A DNA stretch of 12,584 bases from an uncultured Verrucomicrobiota bacterium (GCA_937871685.1 CALMOL010000228.1:1-12584), one strand, 5' to 3'. Positions 1-7,528 are shown, counted from the first letter of the stretch. The notes: generated by a model not told the origin, from the sequence alone. Numbers and translations: made by a program.

Positions 1-62
1 CCCCGGGGGGCCGCGGGGCGCGGCCCCCCCCCCCCCCCCGCCCGCCCGCCCCCCCCGCCGCG
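1..62. other. Low-complexity C/G tip of contig, probable sequencing or assembly artefact
   Basis: The first 60 or so bases consist almost only of C and G, with a run of about 17 C. The trpB reading frame stays open through it, but the residues (Gly/Arg/Pro runs) bear no relation to TrpB, whereas the sequence becomes normal TrpB from about position 63. Poly-C here is poly-G on the outward-reading strand, matching the poly-G at the right end. This is the pattern expected from dark-cycle poly-G reads at contig ends (inference). Confidence 0.7.
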
Positions 63-851
63 GCGCCCCACGGCCGGATCGTCGAGGAAGGGGAAGAAGA
101 ACCCGATGGCGTTCGACCCACCTCCGACGCAGGCAGCCATCACGTCGGGCGCGCGGCCCTCGCGCTCGGCCATCTGCGCCTTCAGCTCGTCGCCGATGCA
201 GCGGTGGAAGTTGCGCACCATCATCGGGTAGGGATGCGGGCCGAGCGCGGAGCCGAGCAGGTAGTAGGTGGAGCGCACGTTCGTCACCCAGTCGCGCATG
301 GCCTCGTTGATGGCCTCCTTGAGCGTGGCTTGGCCGGCGGTGACGGCGCGCACCTCCGCGCCGAGGAAGCGCATCCGCGTGACGTTGAGCGCCTGCCGCT
401 CCATGTCCACCGCGCCCATATAGACGACGCACTCCAGCCCGAAGCGCGCCGCGGCCGTGGCGGTGGCCACGCCGTGCTGGCCCGCGCCGGTCTCGGCCAC
501 GATGCGGCGCTTGCCCATGCGGCGCGCGAGGAGGATCTGGCCGAGGGCGTTGTTGATCTTGTGGGCGCCCGTGTGGAGCAAGTCCTCGCGCTTGAGGTAG
601 ATGCGTGCGCCGCCGAGGCGCTCGGTCAGGCGCTCCGCGAGGTAGAGCGGCGTGGGCCGGCCGGCGAAGTCGCGCAGCAGGGAAGCAAGCTCATCCTGGA
701 AACGGCGGTCGCCGCGCGCCACCTCGTAGGCCGCGGCGAGGTCGCGCAGCGGCGTGATGAGCGTTTCGGGCGCGAAGGTGCCGCCGAACTTCCCGAAGTG
801 CCCGCGGGCATCGGGCAGCGCGGAAAGAAGAGGAGCGGGAGCGACGGTCAC
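3..851 (-). CDS. trpB: Tryptophan synthase beta chain, N-terminal two thirds (partial)
   Basis: PLP enzyme that condenses indole with L-serine to give tryptophan, as the beta subunit of the TrpA2B2 complex in the cytoplasm. Visible landmarks are GHFGKFGGTFAPETL near residues 17-31, the PLP-lysine motif HTGAHKIN (Lys about 98), GAGQHGVATATAAA, and the phosphate-binding GGGSN (about 243-247). The usual protein is about 400 residues. Here only about 263 are credible before the frame runs into the C/G tip, so the C-terminus is missing because the contig ends. The start is GTG at 849-851, the first possible start after an in-frame TGA two codons upstream, and no Shine-Dalgarno sequence is seen. 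It lies 55 bp downstream of the protease gene on the same strand. Its partner trpA is about 5.5 kb away on the opposite strand, which is unusual. Identification is secure. Confidence 0.95.
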   Translation of the reverse strand, partial: MTVAPAPLLSALPDARGHFGKFGGTFAPETLITPLRDLAAAYEVARGDRRFQDELASLLRDFAGRPTPLYLAERLTERLGGARIYLKREDLLHTGAHKINNALGQILLARRMGKRRIVAETGAGQHGVATATAAARFGLECVVYMGAVDMERQALNVTRMRFLGAEVRAVTAGQATLKEAINEAMRDWVTNVRSTYYLLGSALGPHPYPMMVRNFHRCIGDELKAQMAEREGRAPDVMAACVGGGSNAIGFFFPFLDDPAVGRRGGGGGRAGGGGGPRPAAPR

Positions 852-906
852 GCGTCAGCAAACCGCCGCGCACCGCCAGCGCAAGGACTCGGACGACCGC
901 AGGCCG

Positions 907-2439
907 TCAGTTCACCTCATACACCTCGACCAATGCATTCCCGACCGCGCCTCCGGCGCCGCGCACCAGGATCGTGTAGCTGCCCGCCGGCAGCGTCACG
1001 GCGGTGGCGGCCTCGCTCGACGAACTGGGCGCCAAGCCGCGCGAGCGCAGCTCGGCCGCGCTCGCCTCGCCCGACCAGTCGTCGGAGAACGCGACGCGCA
1101 CGCCGGAGGAATTCACCACTTCCAGCGTCGGGTTTGCCAGCACGCCACTCACGCCGGCCGCCGCGAGGCTCGGGCCAAGGGCGCGCGTCACGATGCGGCG
1201 CTGGCCGTCGGCGATCACCACGCCGGCGATCATCACCTGGTCGTTCGTGCCGACGAAGCCGCGCGTGGACACGTTCACGGCGCGGGCGGTTCCCGCGCCG
1301 TCCAGCTCATAAACTTCCACCAGCGCGATGCCCGGCACGGCCGGGCTGGTGGCATCCGCGTAGGGCGTGACCAGCGCGGTGTAGCTGCCCGGCGCCAGCG
1401 CAAGGACCAGGACTGACTCCCGGCGATCCGATGGCGCGAGGCCCACCGCCCGCACGGCGGCGGCGTTCGTGGCGTCGTCATCCTGCCAGTCGTCGTTTAG
1501 CGCGACGGTTTGCCCGCCGGAGTTCACCACGCGCAGCACCGGGTCCGGCATTGAGCCACTCACGCCGGAGAGCGCCAGCGACGGCCCCAGCGCGCGGATG
1601 GCGAAGCGCTTCGTGGCCGTGCCGCTCACCACGAAGCCGCCGATGCCCGTGCCGTCGCCCGGGGAGACGTAGAGGCGCGTGGAAAGGTTGATGAGCCGGC
1701 CGGTCTGCACTCCGCCGGGCGGCGTGGGAGTGGGCGTTGGCGTTGGCCCGACGGGTGTCGGGGTCGGCGTGGGCGTGGGGGTCGGCGTGACGGCACCCGG
1801 CAAACCGTAGATGGACTGCACGCCGGCGATGTCGTCGGCCTGAATGGTGTCCACGTTCGAGATATTCGCGTTCATGACCGCCGTGACCGACTGCCCGGCA
1901 CCATCCGGGTGGTCCAAGCCGAGCACGTGGCCAAACTCGTGGATGGCCACGCGGCGGATGTCGAGGGTCGTGCCGCGCAGAGCGCCACGATAGGAGTTCC
2001 ACGAGCGCGCGGAGTTGAAGAGCACGTCGGTCTCGACCGTGCGCGTGCCTGAGTAGCGGGTGCCCGTGATGGCCAAGGTGCTGGAGCCGAAGGATTGGCC
2101 GTAGAAGGTCGAGGCGAAGGCCACCTGATTGCGCCCGTCGTTCTGCACCGGGCCGGTGGAAACGATCTGCCCCGTGAGCTGCACCCCGGAGCCGAGCTGC
2201 GGGTTCCACACGGCCATCGCGTCGAGCATCACCTGGTCCCAGCTCGTGCGGCCGTCGATCAGGGCCGCGTTCGGCGAGCCCATGCCGAGGTTGAGGACGA
2301 TCTGCGAGTTGGACGGCCAGCGCGAGGGCTCGAGCACGTAGGCGCGCGAGGCGAGCGCGAAGGCGATGAGCGTCATCGCCATGAGCAGCGGCCCAATCCA
2401 GCGGCGGCCGGAGGCAGGGGAAGGACGGGAAGTTTTCAT
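907..2439 (-). CDS. Secreted matrixin-family zinc metalloprotease with two tandem C-terminal beta-rich domains
   Basis: Predicted extracellular protease of 510 residues. An N-terminal basic and hydrophobic segment (about residues 11-33) looks like a signal peptide. A catalytic domain (about 36-213) carries HEFGHVLGLDH at 167-177, the HExxHxxGxxH zinc site with His167, Glu168, His171 and His177, followed by a Met-turn candidate at Met189. A Thr-Pro repeat linker (about 218-241) leads to two homologous domains, about 246-380 and 385-510. Both contain RALGPSL, a VVN-G---DDW segment, P/AGSYT, and end in ALVEVYE. Domains like these are common in secreted verrucomicrobial proteins, but their role is unknown to me. 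The start ATG overlaps the TGA of the upstream secreted-protein gene (ATGA) and has a strong AAGGAGG seven bases upstream, so the two are probably translationally coupled. The substrate is not predictable. The catalytic call is firm. Confidence 0.9.
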   Translation of the reverse strand: MKTSRPSPASGRRWIGPLLMAMTLIAFALASRAYVLEPSRWPSNSQIVLNLGMGSPNAALIDGRTSWDQVMLDAMAVWNPQLGSGVQLTGQIVSTGPVQNDGRNQVAFASTFYGQSFGSSTLAITGTRYSGTRTVETDVLFNSARSWNSYRGALRGTTLDIRRVAIHEFGHVLGLDHPDGAGQSVTAVMNANISNVDTIQADDIAGVQSIYGLPGAVTPTPTPTPTPTPVGPTPTPTPTPPGGVQTGRLINLSTRLYVSPGDGTGIGGFVVSGTATKRFAIRALGPSLALSGVSGSMPDPVLRVVNSGGQTVALNDDWQDDDATNAAAVRAVGLAPSDRRESVLVLALAPGSYTALVTPYADATSPAVPGIALVEVYELDGAGTARAVNVSTRGFVGTNDQVMIAGVVIADGQRRIVTRALGPSLAAAGVSGVLANPTLEVVNSSGVRVAFSDDWSGEASAAELRSRGLAPSSSSEAATAVTLPAGSYTILVRGAGGAVGNALVEVYEVN

Positions 2440-3077
2440 CGGCCAGCCTCCTTTTCCTGGGCCGCGGCGCGGGCGCGCACCGCGTCGAGGAACTCGCGCA
2501 CGCCCATTCCCCCGCCCGCGGCCACCCCGGCGGCGACGTTCTCGCGATCCGAGCTGCGCCCGAGGAGCGACACGTCCTTCAGCGGCCGGCCGTCATGGAG
2601 GAACATGCGATCCGTGCCGTCCGCCGTCGACTTCCGCACCGCCACGCGGCCGTGCCAGAACCCGACCAGCGGGCAGACCATCCGGCCGTTCCCCTGGATG
2701 AAGAGCACCTCGCGCTGGCCCACCGCGAACTGCGGCACGCCGGTGACGCGCAGCGTGTCCGCGCCCACGGTGCCGCCGGTGAAGTCCAACTCGGTCTCGC
2801 CGGGCAGTTCGCCCTTGAGCACCTCGACTGGCCGCACGCGCACGAAGGTGGCGATGCGGCGCGTCTCGTTTGCGCCGACCCACGCGGAGCGCACGGCCAC
2901 GACCTCGACGAGCGCGGTCAGGTCAGACTGGCGCACGAGCGCGTCAAAATCGACCGCCTCGACGGTGGTGGCCGCCGCCGGGCGCACCAGCAACAAAGCG
3001 GCGACCAGGGCGAGCAAGCCGCCCAACCAAGGACGGCAGAGTCCGCGCGCAGCGGACGGAGAGGAGGGTGAGGACAT
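2436..3077 (-). CDS. Secreted protein of unknown function, partner of the matrixin protease
   Basis: A 213-residue protein with a clear signal peptide: basic start, hydrophobic stretch at about residues 18-31, and an AAA-type cleavage site near 34-37. The mature part is predicted beta-rich, with segments such as VEVLKGELPGE, GADTLRVTGVPQFAVGQREV and GRVAVRK. This resembles a loosely conserved family of short exported proteins in Planctomycetes and Verrucomicrobia, but I know no function for it. I chose the ATG at 3077 because the signal peptide starts there. In-frame codons extend to 3245, but the extra 56 residues have no SD and their first part translates an intergenic hairpin repeat. Its stop overlaps the protease start (ATGA), so co-translation and a functional link (inhibitor, chaperone or substrate of the protease) are plausible but unproven. 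Confidence 0.75.
   Translation of the reverse strand: MSSPSSPSAARGLCRPWLGGLLALVAALLLVRPAAATTVEAVDFDALVRQSDLTALVEVVAVRSAWVGANETRRIATFVRVRPVEVLKGELPGETELDFTGGTVGADTLRVTGVPQFAVGQREVLFIQGNGRMVCPLVGFWHGRVAVRKSTADGTDRMFLHDGRPLKDVSLLGRSSDRENVAAGVAAGGGMGVREFLDAVRARAAAQEKEAGR
2447..2453 (-). promoter_or_regulatory. Strong Shine-Dalgarno site of the matrixin gene
   Basis: On the minus strand AAGGAGG lies seven bases before the ATG at 2439-2437, inside the last codons of the upstream gene. It stands out because no other start in the window has a comparable site. It fits translational coupling across the ATGA overlap. Confidence 0.7.
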
Positions 3078-3196
3078 ACAGCAAGGCGCGCCTCGTTCGA
3101 CGCGCGACGTCGGTTGAGCCATGCATGATCCATGCCGGCGCCACGAATCTCCCGCGGCCAAGAACGTGAAGTCAGGGCGCTGACGCACGACGCGGC

Positions 3197-3244
3197 TGGT
3201 CTCTATGGAGTGCGGGAGCAAGCTCCCGCACTCCATAGAGACCA
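3197..3244. repeat. Near-perfect 23-bp inverted repeat (REP-like hairpin, family A)
   Basis: Two 23-nt arms (3197-3219 and 3222-3244) are exact reverse complements around a 2-nt AA loop. The core is gcgggagcaagctcccgc, flanked by GGAGT and ACTCC. The element lies in the 181-bp gap between the McsA-like gene and the secreted-protein gene. There is no T-run on either side, so it does not look like an intrinsic terminator. It shares GGAGTGCGG and a central hairpin with the elements at 3919-4053, which suggests one dispersed family. Confidence 0.85.
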
Positions 3245-3258
3245 TTCGGTGCCGCCCT

Positions 3259-3822
3259 CTACGCCGGAGCCTTCAACTGGTCTTCCAGGCGCCGGATCGC
3301 GTCGCGCAACTGGGCGGCTCCCTCGTAGTCCTCCTCCTTCACCGCGCGGGAAAGGTCGCCCTGCAGCGTCTTCATTCGCTCGCCCAGCTCGGCGCGGCGG
3401 AACTGGCGCGCGGGGGCCTTGCCGGTGTGATTGGTGCCCTTGTGGTTCTGCTTGAGCGGGCCGGCGATCAGGTCGCCGAAGGTCTCGTAGCAGTCCGAGC
3501 AGCCCATGCGCTGCGTCTTCTTGAAGTCAGCCTGCGTGAAGCCGCACGTCGGGCAGCGCAGCAGGGTGCCGCCGCTCCCCTCGCCGGAGGCCGACACCGT
3601 GACGGCCAGGCCCGCGCCGCCGCCGCCCGCGGAGGCGGGTTTTTCCAGCTCGGCGGTCGAGCCCATGCCCATGAGCAGGTCAGTGAGCGCGAAGCCGGCG
3701 GGATCGTCCACGCCCTTCGCCTTGGCGCAATCGGCGCAAAGGTTCACCTTCTGCATCTTCCCCGCCACGATTTGGGTGAGGAAGACGCTGGCTTCATTGG
3801 TCTGGCAGACGTCACAGCGCAT
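3259..3822 (-). CDS. McsA-like zinc-finger protein with C-terminal UVR (UvrB/UvrC) motif
   Basis: A 187-residue cytoplasmic protein with two zinc-ribbon-like halves: Cys3/Cys6 with Cys29/Cys32, and Cys90/Cys93 with Cys108/Cys111. The halves are separated by a Gly/Ala-rich linker (about 62-85). A UVR-type helical hairpin follows at about 150-183 (MKTLQGDLSRAVKEEDYEGA). This layout matches McsA, which in Bacillus activates the arginine kinase McsB and works with CtsR and ClpC. None of those partners is in the window, so the role here is open. The ATG at 3822 is chosen because MRCDVC is where the family begins. The frame extends to 3885, but that stretch is low-complexity, Gly-rich sequence. No SD is seen, and the leader is pyrimidine-rich. 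The neighbours (ilvE upstream, a secreted protein downstream) give no functional hint. Confidence 0.85.
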   Translation of the reverse strand: MRCDVCQTNEASVFLTQIVAGKMQKVNLCADCAKAKGVDDPAGFALTDLLMGMGSTAELEKPASAGGGGAGLAVTVSASGEGSGGTLLRCPTCGFTQADFKKTQRMGCSDCYETFGDLIAGPLKQNHKGTNHTGKAPARQFRRAELGERMKTLQGDLSRAVKEEDYEGAAQLRDAIRRLEDQLKAPA

Positions 3823-3918
3823 GGGCAAGGAAGAGTTTCCCCCGCCGCCCCCCGCCCGCAAGCGGCGGTGGTAGGAAGGACACAAAGGAGGCGAGGAAAG
3901 CCCCGCGTGGCCGAACGT

Positions 3919-4053
3919 GTTTTGGAGTGCGGTGGCTTGCCACCGCTTTCAACGCGGCAGCGCCTCGCGACCGCGGGCGCGGCCACCGTCGTCGGGACCA
4001 CCGCCGGCCGCGACGTTGGTTGAAAGCGGTGGCAAGCCACCGCACTCCAAAAC
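3919..4053. repeat. Pair of 35-bp perfect inverted repeats, each containing its own hairpin (REPIN-like, family A)
   Basis: Positions 3919-3953 and 4019-4053 are exact reverse complements (35 nt) around a 65-nt GC-rich spacer. Each arm contains the palindrome gcggtggcttgccaccgc next to GGAGT, so each can fold alone or pair with the other. The element fills the gap between the ilvE stop (4074) and the McsA-like start (3822). Two REP units in opposite orientation around a spacer is the architecture called REPIN in gammaproteobacteria. Assigning this element to that class is inference. Confidence 0.85.
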
Positions 4054-4073
4054 GTCGCCGACCTTCCGCAAGC

Positions 4074-4988
4074 TCATGCCCCCGCCAGCGCGGGCTCGGC
4101 GGCCTCGACCTCGGCGCCGCCGCGGAAGGGCGTGCCGGTGGCGCGCACCTTCTCGCGGAAGGCGCGCATGATGCGCAGCGTCGCCGCGCCGGGGCGGCCA
4201 TCGCCGATGATGCGCGTGTCGCACTCGCGCACGGGCACCACCTCGGCGGCGGTGCCGGTCAGGAAGCACTCGTCGGCCACGAACACGTCGTAGCGCGTCA
4301 GCTCGCGCTCGCGGATGGGGATCTCCAGCTCGTCGGCGATCTCGAAGACCAGCCCGCGCGTGATGCCCGGCAGCGAGCCGGCGCTCACCGGCGGGGTGAA
4401 GATCACGCCGCGCTTCACGACGAAGATGTTGTCGGCGGTGCACTCCGCGAGGTAGCCCTGCTCGTTGAGCATGAGCGCCTCGGCCGCGCCGCACTGGTTG
4501 GCCTCGATCTTGGCCATGATGTTGTTCAGGTAATTCAGCGACTTCACCGCCGGCGGCACCGCCGCGGAGGAATTGCGGCGCGTGGCGCAGGTGATGATCT
4601 TCAGGCCGGTCTGGTAGTGCTCCTCGGGGTAGAGCGAGATCTTGGCCGCGATGATGATCACGCTGGCGCGCTCGCAGCGGTTCGGGTCGAGGCCCAGGTT
4701 GCCCACGCCACGCGTCACCACGAGACGGATGTAGCCGTCTTCCAGGTCGTTCTGGCGCAGCGTTTCCAGCAGCGCCTCCTTCATTTCCGCCTTCGACATC
4801 GGGATGGTCAGGCAGATGGCCTTGGCCGAGTCCCACAGGCGGTCCATGTGGTCGTCGAGCTTGCGCACGCGGCCGTTGTAGAAGCGGATGCCCTCGAAGA
4901 TGCCGTCGCCGTAGAGCAGGCCGTGGTCGAACACGGAGACCTTCGCGTCTGCTTGGGAGAGGAACTGGCCGTCGAGGTAGATTTTCAT
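4074..4988 (-). CDS. ilvE: Branched-chain amino acid aminotransferase (class IV, PLP)
   Basis: Transfers the amino group between glutamate and the 2-oxo acids of leucine, isoleucine and valine, the last step of their biosynthesis. The protein has 304 residues, normal for the short archaeal/Bacillus-like IlvE type. Visible features are DHGLLYGDGIFEGIRFYNGR (about 21-40), the catalytic lysine in VKSLNYLNNIMAKIEANQ (Lys149), the MLNEQGYLAECTADNIF segment around 172-189, and a phosphate-loop GITRG at about 208-212. Related class IV enzymes (D-amino acid transaminase, aminodeoxychorismate lyase) are less likely, because the SLNYLNNIMAK context is characteristic of IlvE. The start at 4988 gives the expected family N-terminus MKIYLDGQF. 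No SD is visible. A 92-bp gap with a solitary repeat arm separates it from the ABC ATPase gene upstream. Confidence 0.92.
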   Translation of the reverse strand: MKIYLDGQFLSQADAKVSVFDHGLLYGDGIFEGIRFYNGRVRKLDDHMDRLWDSAKAICLTIPMSKAEMKEALLETLRQNDLEDGYIRLVVTRGVGNLGLDPNRCERASVIIIAAKISLYPEEHYQTGLKIITCATRRNSSAAVPPAVKSLNYLNNIMAKIEANQCGAAEALMLNEQGYLAECTADNIFVVKRGVIFTPPVSAGSLPGITRGLVFEIADELEIPIRERELTRYDVFVADECFLTGTAAEVVPVRECDTRIIGDGRPGAATLRIMRAFREKVRATGTPFRGGAEVEAAEPALAGA

Positions 4989-5023
4989 GGCGGGCCAATG
5001 AAGGCACGGCGACGGAAAAGGTC

Positions 5024-5051
5024 AAAGCTCCAAGCTCCAAGCCTCAAGGAA
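5024..5051. repeat. Solitary arm of CAAGC-TCAAGCCTCAAG repeat (family C)
   Basis: This Ctcaag/Ccaag-rich stretch (aagctccaagctccaagc, then ctcaaggaa) resembles the arms of the inverted repeat at 11061-11195. It lies in the gap between ilvE and the ABC ATPase gene. It is followed by gacgcagaaaaggcagag, which faintly resembles family B. No matching second arm is seen here. Confidence 0.55.
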
Positions 5052-5081
5052 GACGCAGAAAAGGCAGAGGGGGAGGAAGAA

Positions 5082-5790
<709 letters not shown>

Positions 5791-5798
<8 letters not shown>

Positions 5799-5900
5799 AG
5801 AGGCACAGAGAGCACAGAGAAGGGGAAAGTTCAGGAGGGCTTTGTCGAGACCAGAATCCTCATCGGTTTTTCTCTGTGTCCTCTGTGCCTCTGTGGCTAA
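5791..5900. repeat. Imperfect 31-bp inverted repeat bridging trmL and lolD (family B)
   Basis: The arms 5791-5821 and 5870-5900 are reverse complements with two mismatches, around a 48-nt spacer. Each arm reads TTAGCCACAGAGGCACAGAG outward-in. The left arm contains the GTG start of the ABC ATPase gene (5796-5798), and the right arm contains the TAG stop of trmL (5897-5899). Related copies lie at 7248-7277, 9983-10106 and 10117-10137. Confidence 0.85.
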
Positions 5901-6355
5901 ACCATTTCGCCGCCGATCTGCCGCAGGGCCTCGTAGAGCACGATGCCCGCGGCGGTGCCAAGGTTCAGGCTGCGCGCCTCGGGACGCATGGGAATCCGCA
6001 GCGCGCGGTCCGCGTGCGCGGCGAGCAAGTCCTCCGGCAGCCCGCGCGTCTCGCGGCCGAAGATGAGGAAGTCGTCCAGGGCGAAGCGCGCCGCGGTGTA
6101 GGGGCGCTTGGCCTTCGTGGTGAGCAGGTGCCAGCGGGTGGGATGGTTGTTTGAGGCGGCGAATTCCTCCCAGGAGGGCCACTCGCGCAGCCGCAGGTGC
6201 GGCCAGTAGTCGAGGCCGGCGCGCCGGAGCTGGCGCTCGTCGAGCGAGAAGCCCAGCGGATGGACGAGATGGAGCGTCGCCCCGGCGGCCACGCACAGGC
6301 GGCCGATGTTGCCGGTGTTCGGCGGGATTTCCGGCTCGACGAGGACGACGTTCAT
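5897..6355 (-). CDS. trmL: tRNA (cytidine/uridine-34-2'-O)-methyltransferase
   Basis: SPOUT-fold methyltransferase that adds a 2'-O-methyl group from SAM to the wobble nucleotide of leucine tRNAs. It has 152 residues, the usual size. Family landmarks are VLVEPEIPPNTGNIGRLC (about 4-21), RRAGLDYW (44-51), and the SAM-binding knot FGRETRGLP (99-107), IPM (121-123) and SLNL (129-132) followed by GIVLYEALRQ. I chose ATG 6355 because MNVVLVEPE aligns with the normal N-terminus. An in-frame ATG at 6370 would add five residues. The stop codon TAG falls inside the inverted repeat shared with the next gene. It diverges from trpA with only about 59 bp between the starts. Confidence 0.93.
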   Translation of the reverse strand: MNVVLVEPEIPPNTGNIGRLCVAAGATLHLVHPLGFSLDERQLRRAGLDYWPHLRLREWPSWEEFAASNNHPTRWHLLTTKAKRPYTAARFALDDFLIFGRETRGLPEDLLAAHADRALRIPMRPEARSLNLGTAAGIVLYEALRQIGGEMV

Positions 6356-6414
6356 CCCCGAGCTTGCCATGGAGGTTGCGCCCTTGCCGCGGGGGCCTTT
6401 CCTGCTCGCCCGCC
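6356..6414. promoter_or_regulatory. Divergent intergenic region between trmL and trpA
   Basis: The short region between two divergent starts must hold promoter elements for both genes unless trmL uses the farther start. I see no convincing -35/-10 pair. The trpA side is pyrimidine-rich (cctttcctgctcgcccgcc) and has no SD. The region is marked by position only. Confidence 0.3.
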
Positions 6415-7245
6415 ATGTCCACCGACCCGAACCGCCTCGACGCCACCTTCGCCCGCCTGCGCGCCGCGGGAAAGAAGGGCTTCATCGCCTACCTCGGCGG
6501 CGGCGACCCGGACCTGCCGCGCTCGGCCGAGGTGGCGCTCGCGCTCGCGGAGGCCGGCGCGGACGTGCTGGAAATCGGCGTGCCGTTCTCCGATCCGCTG
6601 GCCGATGGCGTGGTGAACCAGCTTTCCGCTTCCCGCGCCCTCGCGGCCGGCGCCACGCTGCCCGGCGTGCTCGGGATGGTGCGCGCGATCCGCGCCAAGT
6701 CGGAGGTGCCCGTCGTGCTCTTCACCTACCTCAATCCGGTCTATGCGATGGGGGCGGCGCGCTTCTTCACGGAGGCATCGGCCGCCGGGGCGGACGGCGT
6801 CCTTTTTCTCGACCTGCCGCCAGACGAGGCCAAGTTTCACGAGGAACTTCACCCGGCCGCCGTCCAGGCCGCGGGCCTGCGCCTGATCCGACTCGTCGCG
6901 CCGACCACGCCGCCGGACCGCGCGCGGGAGATCGCCGCGAGCGGCGGCGGGTTCCTCTACGTCGTGGCCCGCGAGGGCGTGACCGGCGAGCAAGCCGAGC
7001 TGGCCGCCGGCCTCGGGGACCAATTGAACGCCCTCCGCGCCGCCACGGACCTGCCGCTGGCCGCCGGCTTCGGCATCTCGACGCCGGCACAAGCCCGCGC
7101 CGCCGCCGAGCACGCCGACGCCGTGGTGGTCGGCAGCGCCATCGTGCGCCGGGTCGGCGAGCACGCCGGCCAGCCGGACCTCGCCCGCCGCGTGGCCGAC
7201 TTCGCCCGGCCCCTGATCGAGGCGGTGAAGGGGATGGCCGAATGA
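6415..7245 (+). CDS. trpA: Tryptophan synthase alpha chain
   Basis: Cleaves indole-3-glycerol phosphate to indole and glyceraldehyde-3-phosphate, passing indole to TrpB. It has 276 residues, typical length. The TIM-barrel landmarks are present: FIAYLGGGDPD (about 23-33), EIGVPFSDPLADG with the catalytic pair Glu53 and Asp64, LFTYLNPVYAMG, FLDLPPDEA, the REGVTG loop, and the phosphate-binding GFGIST and VVGSAIV motifs. In the first motif Gly replaces the usual Thr-Ala before GDPD, a small departure. The start ATG at 6415 is the only good choice, ahead of the conserved FARLRAAGKKGFIAY. There is no SD. trpB lies on the other strand about 5.5 kb away, so the two subunits cannot be co-transcribed here. 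The next gene downstream is cysI, after 371 bp of repeats. Confidence 0.96.
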   Translation: MSTDPNRLDATFARLRAAGKKGFIAYLGGGDPDLPRSAEVALALAEAGADVLEIGVPFSDPLADGVVNQLSASRALAAGATLPGVLGMVRAIRAKSEVPVVLFTYLNPVYAMGAARFFTEASAAGADGVLFLDLPPDEAKFHEELHPAAVQAAGLRLIRLVAPTTPPDRAREIAASGGGFLYVVAREGVTGEQAELAAGLGDQLNALRAATDLPLAAGFGISTPAQARAAAEHADAVVVGSAIVRRVGEHAGQPDLARRVADFARPLIEAVKGMAE

Positions 7246-7247
7246 AA

Positions 7248-7277
7248 TAGCCACGGAGGCAGGGAGGCCACGGAGAA
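7248..7277. repeat. Solitary family B repeat arm after trpA
   Basis: Directly after the trpA stop, tagccacggaggcagggagg followed by ccacggagaa matches the family B arm TAGCCACAGAGGCACAGAGG with mostly A-to-G changes. No inverted partner is seen downstream, and the palindrome array begins eight bases later. Confidence 0.6.
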
Positions 7278-7284
7278 GGAGCGG

Positions 7285-7528
7285 CACCCGAGTGTCTGTC
7301 GGGGCCACTCGAGTGCCTGATTTGGTCACTCGGGTGCCTGGGCGAGGCACCCGAGTGACCAATTTTGCCACCCGAGTGCCTTCGAAGATCACCCGAGTGA
7401 CCAAATCAGGCACTCGAGTGATGCCACCAAGCCACCCGAGTGGCCCCGCCAGGCACCCGAGTGACCCGGAAGGCCACTGGCAGTGACCTGCCCAAGCACT
7501 CGGGTGACCCTGCCCGGGCACTTTCAGA
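7285..7528. repeat. Array of about twelve near-palindromic 10-mers at 21/22-bp spacing
   Basis: Units start at 7285, 7306, 7327, 7348, 7369, 7390, 7411, 7433, 7454, 7475, 7497 and, degenerate, 7519. The intervals are 21 bp eight times and 22 bp three times. Six units read CACCCGAGTG, two its reverse complement CACTCGGGTG, two the perfect palindrome CACTCGAGTG, one CACTGGCAGTG, and the last is decayed. Flanks are partly symmetric, giving an extended form near GGYCACYCGRGTGRCC. Spacers are 11-12 nt and differ in sequence. Short open frames exist on both strands (Thr-Arg-Val every seven residues), but the 22-bp intervals break the frame, so I read this as non-coding. It fills most of the trpA-cysI gap. 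The function is unknown. Candidates are a cooperative operator array, an iteron-like replication or nucleoid site, or a mobile repeat. Confidence 0.9.

Noticed and set aside
852..906. A terminator or promoter between the matrixin gene and trpB
   Set aside because: The 55-bp gap shows no stem with T-run and no recognisable -35/-10 boxes.
3197..3244. The perfect hairpin as a bidirectional terminator
   Set aside because: No T-run follows the stem on either strand, and a related hairpin pair occurs in the next gap, which fits a dispersed repeat better.
3078..3245. N-terminal extension of the secreted protein up to an ATG at 3245
   Set aside because: The extension would translate the intergenic hairpin repeat and would bury the signal peptide about 56 residues inside. 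The ATG at 3077 places it at the N-terminus.
7292..7486. Small open frame encoding Thr-Arg-Val every seven residues
   Set aside because: It is produced by the 21-bp palindrome array, which gives TRV heptads on both strands. A 22-bp interval breaks the heptad frame at the eighth unit, so a protein is not being conserved.
7285..7528. CRISPR array
   Set aside because: Repeats are only 10 bp, occur in both orientations, and spacers are 11-12 nt, far too short. No cas genes are present.
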